A stretch of DNA of 64,000 nt from Solimonas sp047605265 (GCA_047605265.1 JASGFY010000003.1:45854-109853), one strand, 5' to 3'. Shown: positions 16,541 to 29,755, counted from the stretch's first letter. Notes: a model not told the origin generated them from the sequence alone. A program made the numbers and translations.

Positions 16541-17098
16541 ATGACGGATACGACCGAACAGACCGCGCAGGCGACATCGCCCGAGACTGCCGCCGGCGAC
16601 ACGCTCGAGACGCTGCGCGCCCAGCTCGCCGAGGCGGAGGCGCGCGCCGCCGCCGCCAAGGACGCGCAGCTGCGCGCCGCGGCCGACCTCGAGAACACGC
16701 GCCGCCGCCTCGAGCGCGACGCCTCGAACAATCTGAAGTTCGCGGCCGAGAAACTGCTCGGCGAGCTGCTCGCCGTCGCCGACAGCCTCGAGCTGGGCCT
16801 GAAGGCCGCCGAGGGCGTCGACGGCCCGCTGAAGGAGATGATCAGGGCGATGGCCGACGGCATGCAGCTGACCTACCGCCAGCTGATGAGCGTGCTCGAG
16901 AAGAACGGCGTCCGGCAGATCGATCCGGTCGGCCAGCCGTTCAATCCGGATTTCCACCAGGCGATGACCCTGGTGGCGAGCGCCGAGGTGCCGCCGAATC
17001 ACGTGCTGGGCGTGATGCAGAAAGGCTACAGCCTGCATGAGCGCCTGTTGCGGCCGGCGATGGTGACCGTGGCGCGCGCGCCGGACGCCCAGGCCTGA
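16541..17098 (+). CDS. grpE: Nucleotide exchange factor GrpE
   Basis: Exchange factor releasing ADP from DnaK. The 185-aa protein has an acidic/Ala-rich N-terminal coiled coil (LRAQLAEAEARAAAAKDAQL), the conserved RAAADLENTRRRLERD, and the C-terminal beta-wing signature (NGVRQIDPVGQPFNPDFHQA and NHVLGVMQKGYSLHERLLRP). It lies 158 bases after hrcA and 108 bases before dnaK. Both gaps could hold promoters; a TTGAAA-containing sigma-32-like -35 sits at 17143-17150 but without a good -10. Confidence 0.96.
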   Translation: MTDTTEQTAQATSPETAAGDTLETLRAQLAEAEARAAAAKDAQLRAAADLENTRRRLERDASNNLKFAAEKLLGELLAVADSLELGLKAAEGVDGPLKEMIRAMADGMQLTYRQLMSVLEKNGVRQIDPVGQPFNPDFHQAMTLVASAEVPPNHVLGVMQKGYSLHERLLRPAMVTVARAPDAQA

Positions 17099-17206
17099 AC
17101 GGCGGGCTTTCCCGATTCTCCATGCGGCTTGCATGAAAACCCCTTGAAACACCTCCTGGCGGCACTAGTTAGCGTTCAGGACTGAATCCTTTCGGAAGAC
17201 ACAGAC

Positions 17207-19132
<1,926 letters not shown>

Positions 19133-19150
19133 GGTTTGTGCTGTACAACC

Positions 19151-19180
19151 GAGCGCCCGGCACCCACCGGGCGCTCTTCG
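19151..19180 (+). terminator. Terminator hairpin after dnaK
   Basis: A perfect ten-base stem (GAGCGCCCGG and CCGGGCGCTC, six-base loop) begins 18 bases after the dnaK stop and is followed by TTCGTT. The tail is short on T residues, so termination may be partial. This matters because the two genes downstream, including dnaJ, have no obvious promoter in their small gaps. Confidence 0.65.
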
Positions 19181-19197
19181 TTATGGGGATGACGAAA

Positions 19198-19773
19198 ATG
19201 GGCAAGGGCAGGCTCGAAGCATTCAGCGATGGCGTGATCGCGATCATCATCACGATCATGGTGCTCGAGCTGAAGGTGCCGGACGCGCCGACGCTGGCAG
19301 AACTCTGCAAACTGTGGCCGACGTTCTTCAGCTACGTGCTCAGCTTCATTTACGTCGGCATCTACTGGAACAATCATCATCACCTGCTGCACACGGTCGG
19401 TTCGGTCGGCGGCGGCGTGATGTGGGCGAACCTGCATCTCCTGTTCTGGCTGTCGCTGTTTCCGTTCACGACGGCGTGGATGGGCGAGAATCACTTCGAG
19501 AGCCTGCCGACGGCGCTGTACGGCGTGGTGCTGCTCGCGGCGGCGATCGCGTATTTCATCCTGCAGCTCGCCATCGTCCGCCACGACGGCAGGCATTCGA
19601 AGCTGAAGGAGGCGCTGGGCCGCGATGTCAAGGGCAAGCTTTCGCCGGTGCTGTATCTGTCGGCGATCGCGTTGTCGTTCTGGCAGCGCTGGCTGGCCGA
19701 CCTGATCTATGTGGCAGTGGCATTGATGTGGCTGATTCCCGATCGTCGCATCGAGTCGAAACTGATTGATTGA
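19198..19773 (+). CDS. TMEM175 family (DUF1211) putative potassium channel
   Basis: Inner-membrane protein of 191 aa with about six hydrophobic segments. It has the TMEM175 signature FSDGVIAIIITIMVLEL in the first helix, then WPTFFSYVLSFIYVGIYWNNHHHLLH and NLHLLFWLSLFPFTTAWMG. Bacterial relatives form K+-permeable tetramers. Three in-frame ATGs lie close together; I chose the last because GGGGAT is spaced eight bases before it and relatives begin KGRLEAFSDGV. The gene separates dnaK from dnaJ, an unusual insertion, with only ten bases before dnaJ. Confidence 0.85.
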   Translation: MGKGRLEAFSDGVIAIIITIMVLELKVPDAPTLAELCKLWPTFFSYVLSFIYVGIYWNNHHHLLHTVGSVGGGVMWANLHLLFWLSLFPFTTAWMGENHFESLPTALYGVVLLAAAIAYFILQLAIVRHDGRHSKLKEALGRDVKGKLSPVLYLSAIALSFWQRWLADLIYVAVALMWLIPDRRIESKLID

Positions 19774-19783
19774 GTGAAGTGAC

Positions 19784-20905
19784 GTGAGCAAGCGCGACTA
19801 CTACGAAGTGCTGATGGTCGAGAAGACCATCAGCGAAGACGGACTCAAGAAGGCCTATCGCAAGCTGGCGATGAAGTACCACCCGGACCGCAATCCGGGC
19901 GACAAGGCGGCCGAGGAAAGCTTCAAGGAAGTCAGCGAAGCCTACGAAGTCCTCAGCGACGACAGGAAGCGCGCGATCTACGACCAGTACGGTCACGAAG
20001 GCTTGAGCCGCGGCGCCGGCGGCGGCTCGGGCGCCGGCGGTTTCGCCGACATCTTCGGCGACGTCTTCGCCGACATTTTCGGCGGTGGCGGTGGCGGTCG
20101 CTCCGGCCCGCGCCGCGGCGCCGACCTGCGTTACATGATGGAGCTGACCCTCGAACAGGCGGTCTCCGGTTCGGCCGAAAGCATCCGCATCCCGAGTTGG
20201 GAAGCGTGCGGAACCTGCCACGGCCACGGCACGGCCGACGGCAAGAAGCCGCCGACCTGCCAGACCTGCCGCGGCGTCGGCCAGGTGCGCGTGCAGCAGG
20301 GTTTCTTCGTGCTGCAGCAGACCTGCCCGAACTGCCGCGGCCGCGGCACGGCGGTCACCGAGCCCTGCAAGCCCTGCCGCGGCGCCGGCAAGCTGCGGCG
20401 CGAGAAGACACTCGAGGTGAAGATTCCGCCGGGCGTCGATACCGGCGACCGCATCCGCCTGAGCGGCGAGGGCGAGCCCGGCGACGCCGGCGCGCCGAAC
20501 GGCGATCTCTACGTGCAGATCAACGTCAAGCCGCACGAGATCTTCGAGCGTGACGGTAACGATCTGCACTGCTCGGTGCCGATCTCGGTCGTCACCGCCG
20601 CCCTCGGCGGCACGCTCGACGTGCCGACGCTCGACGGCAAGGTCGAGATCGACGTGCCGGAAGGCACGCAGAGCGGCAAGCAGTTTCGCCTGCGCGGCCG
20701 CGGCGTGCGTTCGGTGCGCACGTCCGGGCCGGGCGATCTGTACTGCACGGTGTTCGTCGAGACGCCGGTGCGCCTGACCCGGCAGCAGAAGGAACTGTTG
20801 CACCAGTTCGGCGAAACGCTCGACCGGGAAGGCAACCAGCATCATCCGGAAGCGTCGAGCTGGCTCGGCAAGGCCAAGAAGTTCTTCGATGATCTGACGA
20901 CCTAG
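19784..20905 (+). CDS. dnaJ: Chaperone protein DnaJ (Hsp40)
   Basis: Co-chaperone that stimulates the DnaK ATPase and delivers substrates. The 373-aa protein has an N-terminal J domain (DYYEVLMVEKTISEDGLKKA, then the HPD motif in YHPDRNPGD), a Gly-rich linker, and four zinc-binding repeats: CGTCHGHG, CQTCRGVG, CPNCRGRG and CKPCRGAG. C-terminal substrate-binding domains follow. The start is GTG. The J domain has VEKT where VxRxA is common, a small deviation. It starts ten bases after the TMEM175-like gene and so probably depends on read-through from upstream. Confidence 0.97.
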   Translation: MSKRDYYEVLMVEKTISEDGLKKAYRKLAMKYHPDRNPGDKAAEESFKEVSEAYEVLSDDRKRAIYDQYGHEGLSRGAGGGSGAGGFADIFGDVFADIFGGGGGGRSGPRRGADLRYMMELTLEQAVSGSAESIRIPSWEACGTCHGHGTADGKKPPTCQTCRGVGQVRVQQGFFVLQQTCPNCRGRGTAVTEPCKPCRGAGKLRREKTLEVKIPPGVDTGDRIRLSGEGEPGDAGAPNGDLYVQINVKPHEIFERDGNDLHCSVPISVVTAALGGTLDVPTLDGKVEIDVPEGTQSGKQFRLRGRGVRSVRTSGPGDLYCTVFVETPVRLTRQQKELLHQFGETLDREGNQHHPEASSWLGKAKKFFDDLTT

Positions 20906-20935
20906 GACGGACGCGGCGTCGTGCGGCGGCCCCGC

Positions 20936-21312
20936 GCTCAGGCTGGACGCTCGAACCTCTCGCGGGCGCGTTCTGCCTCGGGGTGGATTGCGCATGCTTC
21001 GGCGCGATCGTTCACGAGTCCCACGGCTTGCATGAAGGTGCACAGGGTCGTAGGGCCGACGAACTTCCAGCCGAGCTTCTTCAAGTCTTTCGACAGGGCC
21101 AGGGCCTCGGGCGAAGCGGAGACCGTCTGCCGTCCGAACGACGGCGCGACCCCGGATTCATCGTGCCGTCGCGCCCGGCCCTCTCCTGCGCACGGCGCGC
21201 ATTGTGTATGACGGATTCGATCTTGCCCCGGTGGCGGACGATGCCGTCATATTCTGGAACAGGCGCGCCACATCGCGTTCGCTGAACCCGGCGATCCGAT
21301 CGAAATCGAATA
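20936..21312 (-). pseudogene. tag: DNA-3-methyladenine glycosylase I remnant
   Basis: Pieces of a Tag-type base-excision glycosylase can be read on the minus strand in different frames. From 5' to 3' they are FDFDRIAGFSERDVARLFQN, then after a frameshift YDGIVRHRGKIESVIHNARR, then after a gap SPEALALSKDLKKLGWKFVG and TTLCTFMQAVGLVNDRAEAC. The N-terminal half with the first zinc ligands and the catalytic region is missing, and a central portion is lost. At least two frame breaks separate the blocks, so no functional enzyme can be made. It lies downstream of, and on the same strand as, the YciI-like and TetR genes. Confidence 0.8.
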
Positions 21313-21341
21313 GGTCCCTCCCGGGAGCGAAAAAAGTCGAT

Positions 21342-21629
21342 TCAGTCCAGCAGGAAGCTCAGACGGTCGTCAGCCTTGGACGGCGTCACTTCGACGATTT
21401 CGAGCTGCACGACGTCCTCGGCCACGAAGGGGTCGCCGTTCAGACGATCCTCAAGCTCCGGCCGCGTGACGCCATGCGCGACGATCGCGCCGCCCGTTTG
21501 CGGCCGGATGCTGCCCGTCAACAGGAAAATCCCGTCGTCGAAGCCGCGCTGTATCCATTCCTTGTGCGCCTGCATCAGCCGGGCGGCCCGGTCCCTGTTG
21601 GCGGAAAATCTGAGAAGCACGACGAACAT
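21342..21629 (-). CDS. YciI-like protein
   Basis: A 95-aa alpha/beta barrel protein of the YciI family. It shows the usual MFVVLLRFSANRDRAARLMQ, HKEWIQRGFDDGIFLLTGSI and GAIVAHGVTRPELEDRL; the FVAEDVVQLEIVEVTP end is typical. The His-Asp pair proposed as catalytic in the family appears as HKEW and GDPF. Biochemical roles are poorly defined. It lies 46 bases after the TetR-type regulator on the same strand and is probably in its operon, so the regulator may control it. Confidence 0.88.
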   Translation of the reverse strand: MFVVLLRFSANRDRAARLMQAHKEWIQRGFDDGIFLLTGSIRPQTGGAIVAHGVTRPELEDRLNGDPFVAEDVVQLEIVEVTPSKADDRLSFLLD

Positions 21630-21675
21630 GATGATTTTTCCGGTGACGGTGAGGTGAGGGTGGCGACGGAATGCT

Positions 21676-22248
21676 TCATTCCGCGGCCGCGTCGGCCGCG
21701 ATGCCGTCGAGCCATGCGCTGATGCGCATCACTTCCTGGCGGACGAATCGCGGGTCGTTGAAGGCATGGGCCAGCACGGCGACGCCTTGGCTGAACGCCA
21801 GCACGTGCATGGCCAGCGCATCGGCGTCCGCCTTGTGCCCCAGCAAGACGAATTGCCTGCGCAGCCATGCGCGGAACAGCGTGAAGAGCTGCCTGGCTTG
21901 CGGCTGCGAGGAGTGCCCGAGCTTGCCCAGCTCGGTGCAAAGCGTGCCGACCGGGCAGCCATGGCGCATGATCCGGGACTGGTTCGCCGTCACGATCCGG
22001 ATAAAAAGGCGGATGCGATCGGCCGGTCCCGCGCTTTGCGCCTCCCACGTTTCCAGCATGCGCCGGGTGCTGGCCATGCGCGCGTCGATGACCGCGTCGA
22101 GGATTTCGTCCTTGCTCTTGAAGTGGTGATAAAAGTTGCCGCGCGAAATGCCGACGGCATTGGCGATGTCCGCGAACGACGTGTGCTCGTAGCCGCGTTC
22201 GTAGAACAGTCGGTCCGCTTCTGCAACGATGTGATCACGCGTAGTCAC
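21676..22248 (-). CDS. TetR/AcrR family transcriptional regulator
   Basis: A 190-aa repressor-type regulator. The N-terminal helix-turn-helix is clear (ADRLFYERGYEHTSFADIAN, then VGISRGNFYHHFKSKDEILD), and the C-terminal ligand domain contains MRHGCPVGTLCTELGKLG, a motif shared with several TetR subfamilies. The start is GTG. Upstream lies a well-formed promoter with two near-identical inverted repeats, one inside the promoter spacer and one just after the start site, a strong sign of autorepression. The only obvious co-transcribed gene is the YciI-like one; the inducer is unknown. Confidence 0.92.
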   Translation of the reverse strand: MTTRDHIVAEADRLFYERGYEHTSFADIANAVGISRGNFYHHFKSKDEILDAVIDARMASTRRMLETWEAQSAGPADRIRLFIRIVTANQSRIMRHGCPVGTLCTELGKLGHSSQPQARQLFTLFRAWLRRQFVLLGHKADADALAMHVLAFSQGVAVLAHAFNDPRFVRQEVMRISAWLDGIAADAAAE

Positions 22249-22288
22249 GCCGCTCGCCCGGCCCGTTTTTCAGCAAATGGATGCGATT

Positions 22289-22343
22289 GGGACAAATGTC
22301 CTAGTCCGTGGCGAACAATAGGACGAACGTCCTGATTCGTCAA
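22289..22343 (-). promoter_or_regulatory. Promoter with two TetR-type operators
   Basis: On the minus strand a -35 TTGACG (22338-22343) and a -10 TATTGT (22315-22320) are separated by exactly 17 bases. Two inverted repeats share the pattern RGGACNNNNGTCCT: GGGACAAATGTCCT at 22289-22302 and AGGACGAACGTCCT at 22320-22333. Their centres are 31 bases apart, about three helical turns, so two dimers would bind the same DNA face. One covers the promoter spacer, the other the start of transcription. This layout fits autoregulation by the adjacent TetR protein. Confidence 0.75.
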
Positions 22344-22363
22344 CGCAGCAAGCTGAAAGAGGA

Positions 22364-23131
22364 TCAGCGCTCGCGCAACGCCTCGTACAGCGCCAGATAT
22401 TCCTGCGTCACGCGATGGCTGCGGTCGAGGAAGATCAGCGGTTTGTGCTGCTCGTGCGATTCCTTGATGCGCACCGAGCTCGAAAGGGTCTGCTCGAGCA
22501 CCGGCTTGCCCTCGGCGCGCAATTCGTCGATCAGGCGCGTCGGCAGCTTCGAGCGCGCCGTGAACTGGTTGGCGACGATGCCTTCGATGCGCAGATCCTC
22601 GTTGTGGTCGGCGCGGAGCTCGTCGATGTTGGCCAGCAGCGTGTACAGCGCCTGGCGCGCGAACTCGTCGCAGTCGAACGGGATCAGCACCGCGTCGGCG
22701 GCGATCAGGGCCGAGCGTGCGTAGAAGTTGAGCGCCGGCGGCGTGTCGATGAACACGGCGTCGTAGCCCTTGAGCTTGCGCAGCGCGTCGCGCAGCTTGT
22801 AGATCTTCTGCTTGGCCTCGAGCTTGATCGACAGCTCTTCGAGACGCGGATCGGCGGCGACCACGTCGAGGTTCTCGAACGGCGAGTTCGTCACGTAGGT
22901 CACGAACGGCGGAGGCGCCAGCGAGAACGACAGCGTCGACTCGAAGAAGCCGGCGATCGTCCGGTCGACGCGTGCGGCGCGCTCGCCGAGCAGGTACTGC
23001 GTGGCGTTGCCCTGCGTGTCGAGGTCGATGACCAGCGTGCGCAGGCCGTCGGCGGCGGCGATCGCCGCGAGATTGCAGACGATGGTCGTCTTGCCGACGC
23101 CGCCCTTCTGGTTGAACACCACGCGCTTCAT
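22364..23131 (-). CDS. ParA/Soj family ATPase (orphan)
   Basis: Deviant Walker-type ATPase of 255 aa. It begins MKRVVFNQKGGVGKTTIVCN, with the two-lysine Walker A motif, then LVIDLDTQGNATQYLLGE and the Walker B-like AVFIDTPPALNF. A perfect GGAGGCGAC Shine-Dalgarno before the ATG at 23131 fixes the start, although the frame is open further upstream. No parB gene or centromere-like repeat is nearby, so it is unlikely to be the chromosomal partition locus. Orphan ParA proteins can position other cargo; what this one moves is unknown. Confidence 0.93.
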   Translation of the reverse strand: MKRVVFNQKGGVGKTTIVCNLAAIAAADGLRTLVIDLDTQGNATQYLLGERAARVDRTIAGFFESTLSFSLAPPPFVTYVTNSPFENLDVVAADPRLEELSIKLEAKQKIYKLRDALRKLKGYDAVFIDTPPALNFYARSALIAADAVLIPFDCDEFARQALYTLLANIDELRADHNEDLRIEGIVANQFTARSKLPTRLIDELRAEGKPVLEQTLSSSVRIKESHEQHKPLIFLDRSHRVTQEYLALYEALRER

Positions 23132-23321
23132 GTCGCCTCCATTCCCCGGAATGCCCAACGGATGCCACGGTCGGGGCAAGCATCCATCGTGCCGGCGTCC
23201 CGACGATGGCAAAATGCTAGCTCATGCTCAATGCCGCGCGGAGTGGCCGGCCCGCCAGTCGTCCGCCAGTCCCCCCACCGGTCCATATTCCGCCGCAGCC
23301 TTCGCCCTGGATAGTTCCATC

Positions 23322-24080
23322 ATGAAGTCTCCATCGAACGTTCTCGTGACCGGCGCGACTTCCGGCTTCGGCGCCGCCATCGCGCACCGTTTCATCGCCG
23401 AAGGCCATCGCGTGATCGCCACCGGCCGCCGCGCCGAGCGCCTGCAGGCGCTGGCCGCCGAATGCGGCGAGCGGCTGCATCCGGTCGTGCTCGACGTCCG
23501 CGATCCGCAGGCCATCGCGGCGGCGCTCGTGGCGCTGCCGCCGGCGTTTGCCGCGATCGACATTCTCGTCAACAACGCCGGCCTCGCCCTGGGCCTCAAG
23601 CCGGCGCACGAAGCCGAGCTGACGGACTGGGAACAGATGGTCGATACCAACATCAAGGGCCTGATGTACATGACCCGCGCGGTGACGCCGGGCATGGTGG
23701 AGCGCGGCCGCGGCCACGTCATCAACCTCGGCTCAGTGGCCGGCGAGTGGCCGTATCCGGGCGGCAACGTCTACGGCGGTACCAAGGCCTTCGTGCGCCA
23801 GTTCTCGCTGAACCTGCGCGCCGATCTGGTCGGCCGCGGCGTGCGCGTCAGCAACGTCGAGCCGGGCATGGCCGAGACCGAGTTCTCGCTGGTCCGCTAC
23901 GGCGGCGACGCCGAGAAGGCGGCGTCGATCTATGCCGGCACGCACCCGATGACGGCCGACGACATCGCCGAGACGGTTTACTGGATCGCCTCGCGTCCGC
24001 CGCACGTCAACATCAACACGATCTCGCTGATGCCGGAATGCCAGGCGTTCTCGGCGTTCACGGTCAAGCGCAAGGACTGA
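23322..24080 (+). CDS. NADP-dependent short-chain dehydrogenase, YdfG-like
   Basis: Cytosolic SDR of 252 aa, close in pattern to E. coli YdfG (3-hydroxy acid/serine dehydrogenase). It has TGATSGFGAAIAHRF, the basic TGRRAERL that favours NADP, LVNNAGLALGLKPAHE, the active-site Ser in INLGSVAGEWPYPGGNVYGG, and Tyr/Lys in YGGTK. NVEPGMAETEFSLVRYGGD and the ending PECQAF are also typical of the group. Its catalytic residues are intact. It is divergent from the ParA gene. Physiological substrate is inferred from the family only. Confidence 0.92.
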   Translation: MKSPSNVLVTGATSGFGAAIAHRFIAEGHRVIATGRRAERLQALAAECGERLHPVVLDVRDPQAIAAALVALPPAFAAIDILVNNAGLALGLKPAHEAELTDWEQMVDTNIKGLMYMTRAVTPGMVERGRGHVINLGSVAGEWPYPGGNVYGGTKAFVRQFSLNLRADLVGRGVRVSNVEPGMAETEFSLVRYGGDAEKAASIYAGTHPMTADDIAETVYWIASRPPHVNINTISLMPECQAFSAFTVKRKD

Positions 24081-24303
24081 GGGGCCGCGCCGACGGCGCG
24101 TGGCCGCTGATGGCGGTCACGCGCGGGGCCGCCGCGGCACGCCGCGCCGTGGCGTGCGCTTCGGCAAGCGCGACGATGCGTTCGAGATCGTCCCGGTCGA
24201 CGTCGAAGGGCGCCGGCGCGCCCTCGCGCTTGCCTGGACACCCGCGGCGTCGGCCCCGCGGCGGTCAGCTTATGTCGCCATCTGGCGCGGCCCGCGGGCG
24301 GCC

Positions 24304-26970
<2,667 letters not shown>

Positions 26971-27102
26971 GGCACGTTTCCCGGTATGGCTGCCTGGATG
27001 CTGCGGGGGCAGCAGTGGCTGGACATGAAGGTCTCGCGTGGCGAGCTTCGGCTACAATCGTCACGCGCATTATCGCCCAGCCGGTAAGACGACGCGAAAC
27101 GG

Positions 27103-27130
27103 AAAAGCCCGCCGGTTCGCACCGGCGGGC
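27103..27130 (-). terminator. Rho-independent terminator after acnB
   Basis: A nine-base perfect stem (GCCCGCCGG and CCGGCGGGC, six-base loop) followed on the minus strand by TTTTCC lies 31 bases beyond the acnB stop. It separates acnB transcription from acnA downstream. Confidence 0.85.
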
Positions 27131-27160
27131 TCTGGTAAAGCCTGGGCATCGCGTGTGGTC

Positions 27161-29755
27161 TTACGCCACTTCGACCGACTTCGCCGTCTCCGCGTACTCC
27201 TCGATCTTGTCGAAGTTCATGTACCGGTAGATCTGGTCGGCGTTCTGGGTGATGACGCCGGTCTCGGCGAGGTATTCCTCGACGGTCGGCAGGCGGCCGA
27301 GCTTGGAGGCGACGGCCGCGAGTTCCGCCGAGCCGAGGAACACGTTGGTGTTCTTGCCGAGACGGTTCGGGAAGTTGCGGGTCGAGGTCGAGATCGCCGT
27401 GGCGCCTTCCTTCATCTGCGCCTGGTTGCCCATGCACAGCGAGCAGCCCGGCATTTCGGTGCGCGCGCCGGCCGTGCCGAAGGTGTTGTAGACGCCTTCC
27501 TTGGTCAGCTCGGCGGCGTCCATCTTGGTCGGCGGGGCGACCCACAGGCGCACCGGGATGTCCTTCTTGCCTTCGAGCAGCTTGCCGGCGGCGCGGAAGT
27601 GGCCGATGTTGGTCATGCACGAGCCGATGAAGGCCTCGTCGATCTTGGTGCCGGCGACTTCCGACAGGAACTTCGCGTCGTCCGGATCGTTCGGGCAGCA
27701 GACGATCGGCTCCTTGATGTCGGCGAGGTCGATGTCGATGACGGCCGCGTATTCGGCATCCGCATCGGCGGACAGCAGCGTCGGCTTGGCGAGCCACTCT
27801 TCCATCTTCCTGATGCGGCGCTCCAGCGTGCGCGCGTCCTTGTAGCCGTCGGCGATCATGTTCTTCATCAGCACGATGTTCGAGTTCATGTACTCGATGA
27901 TCGGCGCCTGGTTGAGCTTGATCGTGCAGCCGGCGGCCGAGCGTTCGGCCGAGGCGTCGGACAGCTCGAAGGCCTGTTCGACCTTGAGGTCCGGCAGGCC
28001 TTCGATCTCGAGGATGCGGCCCGAGAAGATGTTCTTCTTGCCGGCCTTGGCGACCGTCAGCAGGCCCGCCTTGATCGCGTACAGCGGGATCGCGTGCACG
28101 AGGTCGCGCAGCGTCACGCCCGGCTGCATCCGGCCCTTGAAGCGGATCAGCACCGATTCCGGCATGTCGAGCGGCATGACGCCGGTCGCGGCGCCGAAGG
28201 CGACGAGACCCGAGCCGGCCGGGAACGAGATGCCGATCGGGAAGCGCGTATGCGAGTCGCCGCCGGTGCCGACGGTATCCGGCAGCAGCAGGCGGTTCAG
28301 CCACGAGTGGATGACCCCATCGCCCGGACGCAGCGCGACGCCGCCGCGGTTGCTGATGAACGCCGGCAGTTCGCGGTGCGTCTTGACGTCGACCGGCTTC
28401 GGATACGCGGCGGTGTGGCAGAACGACTGCATCACCAGATCGGCCGAGAAGCCGAGGCAGGCGAGGTCCTTGAGTTCGTCGCGCGTCATCGGGCCGGTCG
28501 TGTCCTGCGAGCCGACCGTCGTCATCTTCGGTTCGCAATACGTGCCTGGGCGCACGCCTTGGCCTTCCGGCAGGCCGACGGCGCGGCCGACCATCTTCTG
28601 CGCCAGCGTGAAGCCGGCCTTCGACGCGGCCGGCGCCTGCGGCAGGCGGAACAGCGTCGAGGCGGGCAGGCCGAGGAACTCGCGGGCCTTGGCGGTCAGC
28701 GAGCGGCCGATGATCAGATTGATGCGGCCGCCGGCGCGCACTTCGTCGAGCAGCACCTGGCTCTTGAGCTGGAATTCGGCGGCGACGGCGCCGTTCTTCT
28801 CGATCTTGCCCTCGTACGGGAAGATGTCGATGACGTCACCCATCTCGAACTTCGAGACGTCGACCTCGATCGGCAGCGAGCCCGAGTCTTCCTGCGTGTT
28901 GAAGAAGATTGGCGCGATCTTGCCGCCGAGCGTCACACCGCCGAAGCGCTTGTTCGGCACGAACGGGATGTCCTCGCCGGTCGCCCAGATCACGCTGTTG
29001 GTCGCGCTCTTGCGCGACGAGCCGGTGCCGACGACGTCGCCGACGTAGGCGACGAGGTTGCCCTTCTTCTTGAGGTCTTCGATGAACTGGATCGGGCCGC
29101 GCTTGCTGTCCTCTTCCGGCTTGAAGGCCGCGTCCGGGCGCGTCATCTTCAGCATCGCGAGGTAGTGCAGCGGGATGTCCGGGCGGCTCCAGGCGTCCGG
29201 CGCCGGCGACAGATCGTCGGTGTTCGTTTCGCCGGGCACCTTGAACACGGTGACGGTGATCTTTTTGGCGACTTCCGGGCGGCTGGTGAACCACTCGGCG
29301 TTCGCCCACGATTCGACGACGGCCTTGGCGTTGGCATTGCCTTTCTTGGCCAGCTCGGCGACGTCGTGGAAGAAGTCGAACATCAGCAGCGTCTTCTTCA
29401 GCGCGTCGGCGGCGACCGCGCCGACTTCGGCATCGCCGAGCAGGTCGATCAGCGGCTTGACGTTGTAGCCGCCGACCATCGTGCCGAGCAGCTCGGTGGC
29501 CTTGGCGCGCGAGATCAGGCCGACCTTCAGCTCGCCGTCGGCGACGGCGGCGAGGAACGAAGCCTTGACCTTGGCCGCATCGTCGACGCCCGGCGGCACG
29601 CGGTGCGTCAGCAGATCGATCAGAAACGCTTCTTCGCCGGCCGGCGGGTTCTTGATCAGCTCGATCAGCTCAGCGGTCTGCTGGGCGGACAGCGGCAGCG
29701 GCGGGATTCCGAGCACGGCGCGCTCGGCTGCGTGTTGGCGATAGGCTTGCAGCAT
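27161..29755 (-). CDS. acnB: Aconitate hydratase B
   Basis: Second aconitase, usually the main TCA-cycle isozyme; it may also dehydrate 2-methylcitrate-derived intermediates. The 864-aa protein starts MLQAYRQHAAERAVLGIPPL and has the N-terminal HEAT-like domain followed by the swivel domain, the reverse of AcnA order. Further features are VVGTGSSRKSATNSV, GGDSHTRFPIGISFPAGSG, and cluster cysteines in GSCMTNIGHFRAAG and CSLCMGNQAQMKEG. The open frame extends 26 codons upstream of the conserved start. It sits head-to-tail with acnA. Confidence 0.98.
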   Translation of the reverse strand: MLQAYRQHAAERAVLGIPPLPLSAQQTAELIELIKNPPAGEEAFLIDLLTHRVPPGVDDAAKVKASFLAAVADGELKVGLISRAKATELLGTMVGGYNVKPLIDLLGDAEVGAVAADALKKTLLMFDFFHDVAELAKKGNANAKAVVESWANAEWFTSRPEVAKKITVTVFKVPGETNTDDLSPAPDAWSRPDIPLHYLAMLKMTRPDAAFKPEEDSKRGPIQFIEDLKKKGNLVAYVGDVVGTGSSRKSATNSVIWATGEDIPFVPNKRFGGVTLGGKIAPIFFNTQEDSGSLPIEVDVSKFEMGDVIDIFPYEGKIEKNGAVAAEFQLKSQVLLDEVRAGGRINLIIGRSLTAKAREFLGLPASTLFRLPQAPAASKAGFTLAQKMVGRAVGLPEGQGVRPGTYCEPKMTTVGSQDTTGPMTRDELKDLACLGFSADLVMQSFCHTAAYPKPVDVKTHRELPAFISNRGGVALRPGDGVIHSWLNRLLLPDTVGTGGDSHTRFPIGISFPAGSGLVAFGAATGVMPLDMPESVLIRFKGRMQPGVTLRDLVHAIPLYAIKAGLLTVAKAGKKNIFSGRILEIEGLPDLKVEQAFELSDASAERSAAGCTIKLNQAPIIEYMNSNIVLMKNMIADGYKDARTLERRIRKMEEWLAKPTLLSADADAEYAAVIDIDLADIKEPIVCCPNDPDDAKFLSEVAGTKIDEAFIGSCMTNIGHFRAAGKLLEGKKDIPVRLWVAPPTKMDAAELTKEGVYNTFGTAGARTEMPGCSLCMGNQAQMKEGATAISTSTRNFPNRLGKNTNVFLGSAELAAVASKLGRLPTVEEYLAETGVITQNADQIYRYMNFDKIEEYAETAKSVEVA

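Noticed and set aside
17143..17175. Sigma-32 promoter before dnaK
   Set aside because: CTTGAAAC matches the -35, but no CCCCAT-like -10 follows at the right distance. Mentioned only as a weak possibility.
20921..21285. Plus-strand small frames such as the one near 20983
   Set aside because: They lie antisense to the tag pseudogene and show no independent protein character.
24081..24303. Minus-strand frame between the YdfG-like gene and acnA
   Set aside because: Composition is partly protein-like, but it lacks a usable start codon and no homology is recognised; probably non-coding.
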